A stretch of DNA of 64,000 bases from Pseudomonas sp. 31-12 (GTDB lineage: Bacteria > Pseudomonadota > Gammaproteobacteria > Pseudomonadales > Pseudomonadaceae): the NCBI RefSeq assembly GCF_003151075.1, contig NZ_CP029482.1, positions 4,836,001 to 4,900,000 of the forward strand. The letters run 5' to 3'. Below, piece by piece: positions 25,747 to 34,961 of the stretch. Every line of letters begins with the position of its first letter. Within the stretch, counting starts at the first letter, position 1. The notes under the pieces were generated by a model, which searched no databases, was not told where the DNA came from, and saw nothing but the letters and a program-made list of their open reading frames with translations. The translations under genes and the position numbers were made by a program.

Positions 25747-26647
25747 CCGCTCTCGAAGCGCTCAGCAGCGGCGAGTCCGCCGGCAAATGCACGCGCAATG
25801 CCGCTGGGCGCGCCGAGAATCGCAGGCTCTCGCCCTCAATAGGTTCGCCATCCAGATTGATGTAGAGGCCTTCGGAGACCTTGATCTCGACCCATGGAAG
25901 GCGAGCTCGCACAAACATGTTGTCAATGCCGAAGCCATCGGCCAGCAATGTTTTCAGCGTGCCGACCACTTCCTGCGGCGCGGGCAAGATGCTGATATCC
26001 AGCAGGCCATCGTCAGCCAGCGCCTCCGGGCATAGCACATGACCACCGCCCGCCTGCCGACCATTGCCGATACCCAAGGCCAATAGCTCACCGCTCCAAT
26101 GAAAGTCCGGCCCCTGCAACTCGCCGTAGGCAGCATGCAACTCGCTGAAACGCGATAAGCCAGTGAACAGATAAGCTGCGCCGCCGAGGACTTTTTTCAG
26201 GTCTTCCGAGGTGTTCGCCGTGACCTGGCTACCAAAGCCGCCGGTGGCCATGTTCAAAAAGACCTGCCCGCCCACCTCACCCAGGTCGATAGCGTGCGGG
26301 GCTGCTTCCAGAAGGTCCAGCGCCAGAGCGGGTTCCAGCGACACACCGGCGGCGCGGGCAAAATCATTGGCGGTGCCCAACGGCATCAACACCAGGCTGG
26401 CCTGCGTCGAATGCGAGGCCATGGCTTCGGCGATATCACGCAACGTGCCATCACCGCCGCCGGCAATCAGTTGCGTATAGCCTGCATTCAGCGCCTCTTC
26501 CACCAGCCGCTGCGCGTCACCTGCCTCCCAGGTCACTCGGACCGCCAGCTCCCAGCCCTGCTGGCGCTTGTCGTCGACGGCCGCGCGGACCTCCTCGTTG
26601 AGTGCCTGCTTGCCATGCAGAATCAACAGCGCTTTGCGCTCACTCAT
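25730..26647 (-). CDS. yegS: Lipid kinase YegS-like (diacylglycerol kinase catalytic domain)
   Basis: A 305-residue kinase. The nucleotide-binding motif AGGGDGTLRDIAEAM lies at about residues 63-77, followed by LPLGTANDFARAAG; the C-terminal beta-sandwich contains INLDGEPIEGE. These are the hallmarks of YegS, which phosphorylates phosphatidylglycerol in vitro. The ATG at 26647 follows GGAGC by 7 nt. The gene end overlaps the convergent regulator gene by 17 bp and I see no terminator between them. Confidence 0.9.
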   Translation of the reverse strand: MSERKALLILHGKQALNEEVRAAVDDKRQQGWELAVRVTWEAGDAQRLVEEALNAGYTQLIAGGGDGTLRDIAEAMASHSTQASLVLMPLGTANDFARAAGVSLEPALALDLLEAAPHAIDLGEVGGQVFLNMATGGFGSQVTANTSEDLKKVLGGAAYLFTGLSRFSELHAAYGELQGPDFHWSGELLALGIGNGRQAGGGHVLCPEALADDGLLDISILPAPQEVVGTLKTLLADGFGIDNMFVRARLPWVEIKVSEGLYINLDGEPIEGESLRFSARPAALRVHLPADSPLLSASRAVNRPD

Positions 26648-26879
26648 TATTGTCGCTCCCATGTTTGGAATCCGTATGGGAGATGTTGACCTCACCAGCC
26701 CCTATAAAAGTCGCATGGATCTGATTTTTTTTGACGCGTGCAGCCTTGAGGTCCTACAGGGCGGGACATTTTCTTACAAGATGTACGGAATCGGCTCAAT
26801 TGACCAACCTTGGCGATTGGTACACCTTGGTCTCCGCAGCATCAGTCATCAACATTAAACACACAGGGATGTGCAAGCC
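26648..26879. other. Intergenic region, no gene seen
   Basis: Divergent spacer between yegS and the small membrane-protein gene. It contains CCTTGG twice (near 26809 and 26824) and no convincing promoter or hairpin. Confidence 0.5.
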
Positions 26880-26984
26880 ATGAGTAGACCCTCTTCAAGG
26901 GCCATACAAAGCGCAATCAACAAAAGTGTCGGCCACCCCATGGGCATTCAAGCAAGGAGCGTTTCAGCCCATGCAAAGTCATGA
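26880..26984 (+). CDS. Possible 34-codon leader ORF overlapping the next gene
   Basis: An ATG-TGA frame of 34 residues beginning MSRPSSRAIQSAINKS. It has a CAGGGA about 10 nt upstream and its stop lies 14 nt inside the following gene, an arrangement that permits translational coupling. No family is recognisable; it could be chance. Confidence 0.25.
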   Translation: MSRPSSRAIQSAINKSVGHPMGIQARSVSAHAKS

Positions 26985-27279
26985 CATCAGGTTACCGATC
27001 AGCCAGGTCGCGCCATTGGCAGACAATCGCGCCAATCACCAGGCTGAATTCAATAACAGCGCAAAGCCCGCCGGAGGAGCTGACATGGAACCTCGCGTCA
27101 TTGAACTCGAGACACACCTCAAATACATCCGAAGACACATGGAAGAGGTCCGTGGTGATGTGAAATCCATCAAACACCGGCTGGCCTATTCCGCAGGTGG
27201 AATAGCCGTAGTCCTGGGGCTGTTGGGCTGGATCGCCAACAGCCGCTTCGATCAGGTCGTTTCACTTCTGGCCCGTTAA
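26971..27279 (+). CDS. Small protein with C-terminal membrane anchor
   Basis: A 102-residue protein of unknown function. Residues about 38-75 are charged and helical (RVIELETHLKYIRRHMEEVR, then KSIKHRL), possibly a coiled coil, followed by one membrane helix (SAGGIAVVLGLLGWIA) and a short tail. AAGGAG lies 12 nt before the ATG at 26971. An internal ATG at 27085 has a stronger site (GGAGGAG, 5 nt spacing) and would give a 64-residue form containing only the coil and anchor; both may be made. Similar coil-plus-anchor proteins are common in pseudomonads. Confidence 0.65.
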   Translation: MQSHDIRLPISQVAPLADNRANHQAEFNNSAKPAGGADMEPRVIELETHLKYIRRHMEEVRGDVKSIKHRLAYSAGGIAVVLGLLGWIANSRFDQVVSLLAR

Positions 27280-27346
27280 TCGCTAGCCATGCACGCAAGC
27301 CGCTGCACGATCGACCAGGGCTTGCGTGGCAAGGCTGTACCCAGAA

Positions 27347-28573
27347 TCAGCTCAGGACTTCGCTCAGCGGAATGAAGTTAACGTAATCACCTTCGATCAA
27401 CGTGTGGTCTTCCAGCACTTCAACCAGACCATCGGCCCAGGCAGCACTGCGAAGCACCCCAGAGCTCTGATTCTTGTAGATGATTGCCCGCCCACTCTCC
27501 AGGCGCCCACGCAGATACTCTCGGCGATTGCCTGCCTTGGGCCATTCGAACCCGGCCGGCACCTGAAACTTCAACGGTTCAACCTCTTTCACGCCTTGGC
27601 GACGCAAGAGATAGGGCCTCGCCAACAAGGCAAATGTAACCAGCGTCGATGCCGGGTTGCCGGGCAAACCAATCACAGGAACGCCGCGAAAGTGCCCGAA
27701 CGTCAGCGGCTTGCCCGGTTTGATGGCGAGCTTCCACAGGGTCAACTCGCCCTCTTCGCGCAAGGCAATGCCAAGGAAATCGGCCTCTCCTACAGACACG
27801 CCGCCAGTAGAAAGGATCAGGTCGACATCTTTCAACTCGCCAAGGCGGGCGCGGGTGGTCGGTAAATCATCTGGAAGAATTCCGGCATCGATCACTTCAC
27901 AGCCCAAGTGCTGCAACCAACTGCACAGCAACACGCGATTACTGTTGTAAATCTGTCCCGGCCCAAGGGGCTGGCCCGGTTCAATCAACTCATCGCCGGT
28001 AGACAGGACCGCAACACGAACCTTGCGAACCACGTCCAGTTCAGCGCATCCCAGCGACGCCGCCAGCCCCTGTTCGATAGGTCCTAGACGTGTTCCAGCC
28101 GGCAAAACAAGTTCGCCAACGGTGGTTTCCTGGCCTTGTGGCCGGATGTTTTGACCCGGAGTCATCGTCTCGATAAAACGGACGCGCTCATCCGCCTGGA
28201 CCTCGGCGTTCTCCTGCATCTCGACGCAATCAGCACCCGCCGGCACTGGCGCACCGGTAAAGATCCGGGCGCAGGTACCTGGCTTCAGCGGTTCGGGAGC
28301 CTGGCCGGCAAAAATCCTCTGGCTGACCAGCAATGGTTCTCCCGTCCAGTCAGCAATGCGCAAAGCGTAGCCGTCCATGGCACTGTTCGGCCAGGGCGGC
28401 AGATCAAGCGTCGAGACCAGGTCCTCGGCCAGTACACGTCCTTCAAGCTGCGCCAACGGCAAACGTTCACGCTCATGTATCGTTGATGCCTCAGCCATTT
28501 CCAGCAAACGCGCCAACGCCACCTCGACCGCCATCAAGCTGCCGGTTTTACCAGGCTTACCCACGGGATTCAC
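27347..28573 (-). CDS. moeA: Molybdopterin molybdenumtransferase MoeA
   Basis: A 408-residue protein with the MoeA order: N-terminal domain (LAEDLVSTLDLPPWPNSAMDG), the MoCF-binding domain with LSTGDEL, YNSNRVLL and LSTGGVSVGEADF, and the C-terminal barrel beginning near PAGFEWPK. MoeA inserts molybdate into adenylated molybdopterin. It starts at a GTG overlapping the end of moaB by 17 bp, so the two are co-transcribed and probably coupled. Confidence 0.93.
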   Translation of the reverse strand: MNPVGKPGKTGSLMAVEVALARLLEMAEASTIHERERLPLAQLEGRVLAEDLVSTLDLPPWPNSAMDGYALRIADWTGEPLLVSQRIFAGQAPEPLKPGTCARIFTGAPVPAGADCVEMQENAEVQADERVRFIETMTPGQNIRPQGQETTVGELVLPAGTRLGPIEQGLAASLGCAELDVVRKVRVAVLSTGDELIEPGQPLGPGQIYNSNRVLLCSWLQHLGCEVIDAGILPDDLPTTRARLGELKDVDLILSTGGVSVGEADFLGIALREEGELTLWKLAIKPGKPLTFGHFRGVPVIGLPGNPASTLVTFALLARPYLLRRQGVKEVEPLKFQVPAGFEWPKAGNRREYLRGRLESGRAIIYKNQSSGVLRSAAWADGLVEVLEDHTLIEGDYVNFIPLSEVLS

Positions 28574-29096
28574 AGGGTGCCGCCTGTTTCAGGTGAGTCA
28601 CAAAATTGCAGGGACGGTGCCGCGAATCCAGCTGTTCAGCGAGGATGCCATCCCAGCCAGTACGCACGGCGTTAGTCGAACCCGGCAAGCAGCAAACCAG
28701 CGTGCCATTGGCCAATCCCGCCAGGGCCCGGGACTGAACAGTCGATGTGCCAATGTCCGCGACCGAAATTTGCCGGAACAGCTCGCCAAAACCATCGACT
28801 TGTTTGTCCAGCAGACAGCTCACCGCTTCCGGGGTACTGTCGCGCCCCGTGAAACCGGTACCGCCGGTGATCAACACCACCTGCACGACATCGTCGGCAA
28901 TCCAGCTGGCGACTTGCGCGCGAATTTTGTAGAGATCATCTTTAAGCAAAACCCGAGCGGCCAGGTTGTGACCGGCAGCGCTCAAGCGGTCGACGAAGAC
29001 CTGGCCTGACGTATCGGTTTCCAGGGTGCGGGTATCGCTGACAGTCAACACCGCGATGTTAAGCGGCGCGAAAGGTACTTCAGCCTTGGCTTTCAT
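28557..29096 (-). CDS. moaB: Molybdenum cofactor biosynthesis protein MoaB
   Basis: A 179-residue protein of the MoaB/Mog family: IAVLTVSDTRTLETDTSGQ at the start, then VVLITGGTGFTGRDSTPEAV, the conserved molybdopterin-binding loop. It adenylates molybdopterin before metal insertion by MoeA. First gene of the moaB-moeA pair, divergent from mobA across 81 bp that must hold both promoters. Confidence 0.92.
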   Translation of the reverse strand: MKAKAEVPFAPLNIAVLTVSDTRTLETDTSGQVFVDRLSAAGHNLAARVLLKDDLYKIRAQVASWIADDVVQVVLITGGTGFTGRDSTPEAVSCLLDKQVDGFGELFRQISVADIGTSTVQSRALAGLANGTLVCCLPGSTNAVRTGWDGILAEQLDSRHRPCNFVTHLKQAAPCESRG

Positions 29097-29177
29097 AGGC
29101 TCGTCCAGTTGTAGGATAAACAGCCCGGTGTTATATCACAGCGCCTCGTTTTTTCGCCGCCCCCATGGAGACTTGCC

Positions 29178-29780
29178 ATGATCTCGAATACTCAATTGCC
29201 GCCCTGCTCCATTCTGCTCCTGGCAGGTGGCCGAGGCCAACGCATGGGCGGCCAGGACAAGGGTTTGCTGGAATGGCAGGGCGAGCCGCTGATAGCGCAC
29301 CTGCATCGTAAGACCCGCGAACTGAGCGATGACCTGATCATCTCCTGCAACAGGAACCTGGAAAAATACGCGCCTTACGCCGACCAACTGGTCCATGACG
29401 ATGAAGGCGATTTCCCGGGACCCTTGGCCGGTATTCGCGCCGGTCTCAAGGCCGCACGCCACCCCTATCTGCTGGTGTTGCCGTGCGACGTGCCGCGCAT
29501 CGATGCCGCCCTGCTCCAGAGCATGCGCGAAACTGCCCACCAGCATCCGGACAACCCGCTGATGCTGCGCCATGACGATCACTGGGAACCGTTGCTGTGC
29601 ATCATCCCCGTGGTGCTCTCGGCGGATTTCGAACAGGCATGGCACGAAGGCGAACGCAGCCCGGGACGCCTCATGCGCAAACTGGGCGTTACGGCCCTGC
29701 AATGCCCCGACAACGACCCGCGGCTGGCCAACCTCAACACGCCAGAGCTGTTAAGCACACACCACACTGTGTCAGACTGA
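29178..29780 (+). CDS. mobA: Molybdenum cofactor guanylyltransferase MobA
   Basis: A 200-residue nucleotidyltransferase. The signature [19 protein letters not shown] (about residues 13-31) binds [19 protein letters not shown] and LPCDVPRID carry the metal-binding residues. MobA attaches GMP to the cofactor, giving the bis-MGD form used by nitrate reductase and formate dehydrogenase. The start is 11 nt after GGAGAC. Divergent from moaB-moeA; together they supply the last three steps of cofactor assembly. Confidence 0.93.
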   Translation: MISNTQLPPCSILLLAGGRGQRMGGQDKGLLEWQGEPLIAHLHRKTRELSDDLIISCNRNLEKYAPYADQLVHDDEGDFPGPLAGIRAGLKAARHPYLLVLPCDVPRIDAALLQSMRETAHQHPDNPLMLRHDDHWEPLLCIIPVVLSADFEQAWHEGERSPGRLMRKLGVTALQCPDNDPRLANLNTPELLSTHHTVSD

Positions 29781-29856
29781 CACGAGAAGGAACTTGCGCG
29801 CGTTGTATACGTCTCAAGCTCAGTAACCAAAAGAATTCATATTCGGAGATACACTC

Positions 29857-30078
29857 ATGACTCAACGGACCCTCGCCACTTTCATGCTCGCACTGGGCCT
29901 TGCGACCCTCGCCGGTTGCGCATCGCCTACAGTGATCACCTTGAATGACGGTCGCGAAATCCAGGCCGTCGACGCGCCAAAATACGATGACGAATCGGGT
30001 TTCTACGAGTTCGAACAGCTGGACGGCAAACAAACCCGCATCAACAAGGATCAGGTTCGTACCGTTAAAGAGCTGTAA
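29857..30078 (+). CDS. YgdI/YgdR-family small lipoprotein
   Basis: A 73-residue protein with a lipoprotein signal peptide (lipobox LAGC, Cys at residue 21) and the compact SH3-like YgdI/YgdR fold: VITLNDGREIQAVDAPKYD and GFYEFEQLDGKQTRINKDQV. Exported to the periplasm and lipid-anchored; function unknown in the family. The ATG follows CGGAGA by 8 nt and the gene ends at a clear terminator. Confidence 0.9.
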   Translation: MTQRTLATFMLALGLATLAGCASPTVITLNDGREIQAVDAPKYDDESGFYEFEQLDGKQTRINKDQVRTVKEL

Positions 30079-30102
30079 TCTTTACGGCACCACCGGATAC
30101 AG

Positions 30103-30129
30103 AAAAGCCCGCTTTATAGCGGGCTTTTT
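30103..30129 (+). terminator. Rho-independent terminator after the YgdR-like gene
   Basis: AAAA, stem GCCCGC / GCGGGC with a 6-nt loop, then TTTTT. The A-run on the other side lets it also serve the convergent pseudouridine synthase gene. Confidence 0.93.
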
Positions 30130-30148
30130 CGTGCCTGAAGCATTGTGA

Positions 30149-31039
30149 TCACCATTGCAGGGTGATGGTGCTCTCGAATTCACGTTGCTGGCCGGTGACC
30201 GGGTCGACAAATCGCAATCCCTGGGCCAGCAGCTTCAAGGGATTGGCATAGTCATCCTCAACATCCTTGAGCACCTGCGGGTAGAACGGGTCGTTACAGA
30301 TGCTGGCACCCAAAGCGGTCATGTGCACCCGCAACTGATGTTTTTTGCCGGTCACCGGGTAAAGTCCATAACGCCAGAAATCGCCGTTTTTCTCACGAAC
30401 CTCGACTGCCGTCTCGGTATTACTGACGCCCGGCCCCTCCTGCATGCGAAAGAATGGCTCGCCATCGACCAGCCGACTTTTATGAACCAGTGGAAAGGTG
30501 AGTTCAGGCAATGCGCGAGCGATGGCTTCGTAGCGTTTTTCGATTTGGCGTGTAGGAAATAATGACTGGTAAGCCGAGCGGCTCTCGGGGTTCGCTGAAA
30601 ATAACACCAGTCCCGCCGTATGCCGGTCAATGCGATGCAAAGGCACCAGATGCGGGTTATCCAGTCGACGGATCAACCGTCGCAACAACGTCTGCTCCAC
30701 GTATTCGCCAGCAGGCGTCACTGGCAGAAAATGCGGCTTGTCCGCCACCACCAGGTGGTCGTCGGCGTACAGGATCGATTCGACCACCGGGATCGGTTTT
30801 TCGTCCGGTACTTCACGGAAGTAATGAATCCGCAGGCCTTCCTTGTAACGCAGGTCAAGGGCAATCGGTTGACCTTGCCCGTCAAGCACGCGACCGCGAG
30901 CAATTCTGTCCAGCCATTGTTCACGACCGATGGCGCTGAAGTGTTCGCACAGGCAATCGAGCACGGTCTGCCACGGACCCGGCGGCAAGTAGAGCGTGCT
31001 GGCCTGATTGTGTGCAGCAGAAAAAGATGAAGTGGACAT
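30149..31039 (-). CDS. RluA-family pseudouridine synthase
   Basis: A 296-residue enzyme without an N-terminal S4 domain that could be recognised. Family motifs: ILYADDHLVVADKPHFLPV, the catalytic stretch PLHRIDRHTAGLVLFS (the Asp is the nucleophile), and PVTGKKHQLRVHMTALGASI. It isomerises uridine in rRNA or tRNA; the target site cannot be assigned. I chose the ATG at 31039, with a poor ribosome site; an upstream ATG at 31072 would add eleven residues. Confidence 0.87.
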   Translation of the reverse strand: MSTSSFSAAHNQASTLYLPPGPWQTVLDCLCEHFSAIGREQWLDRIARGRVLDGQGQPIALDLRYKEGLRIHYFREVPDEKPIPVVESILYADDHLVVADKPHFLPVTPAGEYVEQTLLRRLIRRLDNPHLVPLHRIDRHTAGLVLFSANPESRSAYQSLFPTRQIEKRYEAIARALPELTFPLVHKSRLVDGEPFFRMQEGPGVSNTETAVEVREKNGDFWRYGLYPVTGKKHQLRVHMTALGASICNDPFYPQVLKDVEDDYANPLKLLAQGLRFVDPVTGQQREFESTITLQW

Positions 31040-31110
31040 TCGAAAGCTCTGACCCTCAATGCAGGGCAGCATTATCCAACAGTGGCCGGAACGAACCTAG
31101 AAGAGAATCC

Positions 31111-31428
31111 TCAAGCCGGAATCTGCGCGCGCGCCGCCGCTTCAGTGAACTCCTTGAGCCAGCGCAACACATCGACCGCTTCCCAGCGACCGGGATCATA
31201 AAGCGCATACAGCAAGCCCTGGTAACCCACGACATCGAGCTGGCGGTGATAACCCGCGCGCTGGAACAATGCTTCGATTTCGGCAAAACAGGTATTGAAG
31301 TGCAGTTTGTTGAAAGGGGTTTTTCCTTCAAGGACGAGACCATCCAGACGCAGCTCGAGGACCGCCTCGCGCACAACATCGACCGACATCCGGTTCACGC
31401 TGTTTTTCAATTGTTCGACATTGACCAC
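31111..31428 (-). CDS. Conserved protein of unknown function
   Basis: A 105-residue soluble protein beginning at a GTG with GAGAGGG 7 nt upstream. It appears alpha/beta, with AVLELRLDGLVLEGKTPFNK and a Tyr/Trp-rich segment (GYQGLLYALYDPGRW). I cannot name a family. It looks real because codon usage, the ribosome site and its place between two minus-strand genes agree. Confidence 0.65.
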   Translation of the reverse strand: MVNVEQLKNSVNRMSVDVVREAVLELRLDGLVLEGKTPFNKLHFNTCFAEIEALFQRAGYHRQLDVVGYQGLLYALYDPGRWEAVDVLRWLKEFTEAAARAQIPA

Positions 31429-31595
31429 GATGTATCCCTCTCACGCCCGGAACTGCCTGCTCAAACCTGAATACCAGAAGAAAACGGCAACATTACGAAT
31501 AACTGTATGCGCATACAGTATCGAAGAGCATCGGTTAAGCCAAGGGGATAAATCGCAAAGTTCGACAGACGGGACTTAGCTACCAAAAAATCTGT

Positions 31596-31832
31596 TTAAC
31601 GCAGGAACGCTACCACCTCATCGGCACTGAATGGCCAGCCCAGCTCCGCACCGGTATCAACCCGCCGCAACACCGGAATACGTAAGCTGTAAGCTTCATA
31701 CCATGTTTCATCGTCAGCGATATCCACCAGTTCCACCAGCAGACCACGTTCGACAAACTCCATTAGCATGGCTTCGGCCAATTCACAGAGATGGCACCCA
31801 ACGGTGCCGAACAACTGACATTCAGGAGGCAT
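31596..31832 (-). CDS. Glutaredoxin-like protein (DUF836 type)
   Basis: A 78-residue thioredoxin-fold protein with an N-terminal CxxC (GTVGCHLCELAEA, Cys13 and Cys16) and the cis-Pro segment LRIPVL. This is the short glutaredoxin-like family whose redox partner is unknown. The cysteines could form a disulfide or bind metal. Start ATG with GGAG-like bases upstream is weak. Confidence 0.83.
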   Translation of the reverse strand: MPPECQLFGTVGCHLCELAEAMLMEFVERGLLVELVDIADDETWYEAYSLRIPVLRRVDTGAELGWPFSADEVVAFLR

Positions 31833-32038
31833 GAGCGCTCAACCTAAAATATTAAGAGACTATTCTAGGCCCACCCTGAAAAGCCGTCGAGCCGTCGAGT
31901 TTCCTGCGCTGAAACACGACCCGCAATCGCAACGGCAAAACCCTGATGCATATCAGTCGCTTCAGAAGCCATTTACACGATGCTCAGGTTTTTTTTACCT
32001 CTACGCTTGAATAGCCAGCCCTATCACCGGAGTTATTA

Positions 32039-33751
32039 GTGTTCGCCAACCTCTTGATCATCCTCGCTTCCTCCTTGGTGGTGATTGCACTGTTCCAGCG
32101 CCTGCGTTTGCCACCGGTGCTGGGCTATCTGTGCGTGGGCCTGATGATCGGGCCGACGGCGTTCAACTGGGTGAATGAAAGCGACGAACTACCAGACCTT
32201 GCCGAGTTGGGCGTGGTGTTCCTGCTGTTCTCCCTTGGGCTGGAGTTTTCCCTCTCGAAAATGATTGCGTTGCGTAGGGTGGTGTTCGGACTCGGCAGCC
32301 TGCAAGTGCTGGGGACGGGGATAGTGCTGGGCGGCTTGTTGATGCTGCTCGGCATGGCGACAACGCCTGCGTTGTTACTCGGTGCCGGTCTTTCACTGTC
32401 TTCCACAGCCATTGTCAGCAAAGAGTTGAGCAGCCTCGGCGAGATTTTCAGCAGCCACGGTCAGAATGCCATCGCCGTGCTGCTGTTCCAGGATGTGGTG
32501 GCGGTGCTGCTGCTGACCCTGGTGCCGGTGTTCGCCGGCAACAGCGATCAGGCCTGGTACTGGGCATTGCCGATCACATTGGGCAAGACCGTTCTGCTGT
32601 TCGTCGGTCTGCTGATGGCCAGCCGCTGGTTGCTGCCCCGCCTGTTTCATGAGGTCGCCGCCGCACGCTCTCCGGAGTTGTTCGTGCTGCTGGCCCTGGT
32701 CATCGTTTTGCTGACAGCGTGGCTGACTCACCTGCTCGGTCTCTCCCCTGCCCTGGGTGCATTTCTCGCCGGTATGCTGCTGGGGGAAAGTCATTATCGG
32801 CATCAGATCGAAGCGGACATCCGCCCGTTCCGCGACATTTTGCTCGGGTTGTTTTTCGTCAGCATCGGCATGCTGATCAACTTGCAGCTGTTTGCCAGCC
32901 ACGGCCTGATGATCCTCGGCCTGACACTCGGGTTACTGCTGATCAAGGGCACCGTGGTCGCGCTGTTGGTCAAATGGCGCGGCAGCGACGGCGAGACCGC
33001 GTGGCGCAGCGGCCTGGCATTGGCTCAGGGTGGCGAGTTCTGCTTTGCGCTGATGGCACTGATGCAGCAAAACAAAATGATGCCCGCCGACTTTGGAGGT
33101 CTTCTGCTGGCCGCGACATTCTGTTCAATGCTGGTAACGCCGTTGTTGCTGCGTGCCGCACCTCACCTTGCGACACGCCTGCATCGCAACCCCAACGAAG
33201 AAGTAAAACTGGCAGAAATCAGCGCGCTCAACGCCGATTTGCACAATCACGTCGTGATCTGTGGTTATGGTCGCGTGGGTCAGTCCATCGGCCGCGCGCT
33301 GCGCAATGCGTTGCAACCTTACCTGGCACTGGACACCGACCCGGTGCGTGTCCAGGAAGCCGCCGTGGGTGAAAACTGCGTGCATTACGGTGACTCTCGG
33401 CGCGGTGAACTGCTGCTGGCGGTAGGCCTGTCGCGTGCCAGGCTGCTGGTGATTGCCGTGGACCAGACTGACATCGCGCTGCTGATTCTCCAGGAGGCGC
33501 GCCGATTGAGCTCAACGATTCCGATCCTGGTACGCACTCGGGACGACAGTCAACTGGCCGAGTTGAAAGCGGCCGGCGCCAGCGAAGTCGTGCCCGAACT
33601 GCTGGAATCGAGCCTGATGCTCGCCTCCCACGCCCTGATCATGCTGGGTTTACCCGCGCATCAGGTGCAGGAGCGGGCCGACCAGATACGGCATGATCGC
33701 TATCGTCTGCTGCACGGTTTTTATCCCGGGAGCGATGATGAAGAAAAGTGA
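32039..33751 (+). CDS. Kef-type monovalent cation:proton antiporter (CPA2)
   Basis: A 570-residue inner-membrane transporter. About twelve membrane helices occupy residues 1-375, with the KefB/C-like GLSPALGAFLAGMLLGE and SGLALAQGGEFCFAL motifs. A cytoplasmic RCK_N domain follows (HVVICGYGRVGQSIGRAL, near 405-420), which usually binds NAD(H) or adenine nucleotides. The start is a GTG at 32039 with GGAG 6 nt upstream. K+/H+ efflux is likely, but glutathione control as in E. coli KefC is not shown. Its stop is 1 bp from the stop of the convergent ammonium transporter. Confidence 0.9.
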   Translation: MFANLLIILASSLVVIALFQRLRLPPVLGYLCVGLMIGPTAFNWVNESDELPDLAELGVVFLLFSLGLEFSLSKMIALRRVVFGLGSLQVLGTGIVLGGLLMLLGMATTPALLLGAGLSLSSTAIVSKELSSLGEIFSSHGQNAIAVLLFQDVVAVLLLTLVPVFAGNSDQAWYWALPITLGKTVLLFVGLLMASRWLLPRLFHEVAAARSPELFVLLALVIVLLTAWLTHLLGLSPALGAFLAGMLLGESHYRHQIEADIRPFRDILLGLFFVSIGMLINLQLFASHGLMILGLTLGLLLIKGTVVALLVKWRGSDGETAWRSGLALAQGGEFCFALMALMQQNKMMPADFGGLLLAATFCSMLVTPLLLRAAPHLATRLHRNPNEEVKLAEISALNADLHNHVVICGYGRVGQSIGRALRNALQPYLALDTDPVRVQEAAVGENCVHYGDSRRGELLLAVGLSRARLLVIAVDQTDIALLILQEARRLSSTIPILVRTRDDSQLAELKAAGASEVVPELLESSLMLASHALIMLGLPAHQVQERADQIRHDRYRLLHGFYPGSDDEEK

Positions 33752-33752
33752 G

Positions 33753-34961
33753 TCAGTCCTGGCTCACGGCGCCGATCTTGTGCACCGACAAGTCCGCGCC
33801 GTAATACTCCTCTTCCTGGCTCAGGCGCAGACCATGCAACGCCTTGATCGCGCCGTACACCACAAAACCACCGAGGAGCGCCACGATCACGCCCAAAGAG
33901 GTCCCGATCAACTGGCTGATCAGGCTCACCCCGCCCAGACCACCCAAGGCGCTCTGGCCGAATATGCCGCAGGCGATTCCACCCCAGACACCGCACAAGC
34001 CATGCAACGGCCAGACACCCAGCACATCATCGATGCGCCATTTGACTTGAGCAGCGGTGAAGCACCAGACAAACAACGTCCCGGCGATCACGCCTGTGAT
34101 CAGTGCGCCCACCGGGTGCATCAGGTCGGAACCGGCGCAGATCGCCACCAGCCCGGCCAGCGGGCCGTTATGCAGGAACCCCGGGTCATTGCGCCCCACT
34201 ATCAGCGCCGCCACAGTGCCGCCGACCATGGCCATCAGCGAGTTCACCGCGACCAATCCGCTGACGCCTTGCAGCGTTTGTGCGCTCATGACGTTGAAGC
34301 CGAACCAGCCGACGATCAGGATCCACGAACCCAGTGCCAAAAAGGGAATGCTCGACGGTGCGAACGCCACCAATCGCCCTTCGCGATAACGCCCATGCCT
34401 CGGCCCGAGCAACAACACCGCCGCGAGCGCCAGCCATCCGCCCATGGCGTGCACCACGACCGAGCCTGCGAAGTCATGGAAGCTGGCGCCATATTGTTCA
34501 AGCAACCAGGCCTGCAGCCCGAAATTGCCGTTCCAGATCATGCCTTCAAAGAACGGATAGATGAACGCCACGATCAGCGCCGTCGCACACAACTGCGGGA
34601 CGAACCTGGCGCGCTCGGCGATGCCTCCGGAAATGATCGCCGGAATCGCCGCCGCAAAGGTCAGCAGGAAAAAAAACTTCACCAGCCCATAGCCGTGATC
34701 GGCGTTGATGACCGCCGCCGGTTGCATGAAGGTGACCCCGTAGGAAATCCAATAGCCTATAAAGAAGTAGGCGAGGGTCGAAATGGCGAAGTCGCTGAGG
34801 ATCTTCGACAAGGCATTGACCTGATTCTTTTGTCGAACCGTACCGACTTCAAGAAAGGCAAAACCGGCGTGCATGGCCAGAACCATGACCGCACCGATAA
34901 GGATGAACAACGTATTGGAGCTATGGACCAGACTGTCCACAGCGCTTTGCAGATTTTCCAT
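33753..34961 (-). CDS. amtB: Ammonium transporter (Amt/AmtB family)
   Basis: A 402-residue membrane protein with about eleven helices. The twin pore histidines are in FHDFAGSVVVHAMGG (first His) and WPLHGLCGVWGG (second His), and the AFLEVGTVRQKN signature is near residue 35. It moves ammonium/ammonia into the cell. The protein starts without a cleavable signal peptide. No glnK gene is adjacent, unlike the usual glnK-amtB pair, so this is probably a second Amt. A sigma-54-type promoter lies about 220 bp upstream. Confidence 0.92.
   Translation of the reverse strand: MENLQSAVDSLVHSSNTLFILIGAVMVLAMHAGFAFLEVGTVRQKNQVNALSKILSDFAISTLAYFFIGYWISYGVTFMQPAAVINADHGYGLVKFFFLLTFAAAIPAIISGGIAERARFVPQLCATALIVAFIYPFFEGMIWNGNFGLQAWLLEQYGASFHDFAGSVVVHAMGGWLALAAVLLLGPRHGRYREGRLVAFAPSSIPFLALGSWILIVGWFGFNVMSAQTLQGVSGLVAVNSLMAMVGGTVAALIVGRNDPGFLHNGPLAGLVAICAGSDLMHPVGALITGVIAGTLFVWCFTAAQVKWRIDDVLGVWPLHGLCGVWGGIACGIFGQSALGGLGGVSLISQLIGTSLGVIVALLGGFVVYGAIKALHGLRLSQEEEYYGADLSVHKIGAVSQD

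Noticed and set aside
26568-26858. 96-codon plus-strand frame across the yegS start and spacer
   Set aside because: Half overlaps the yegS coding region antisense, and there is no ribosome site or recognisable family.
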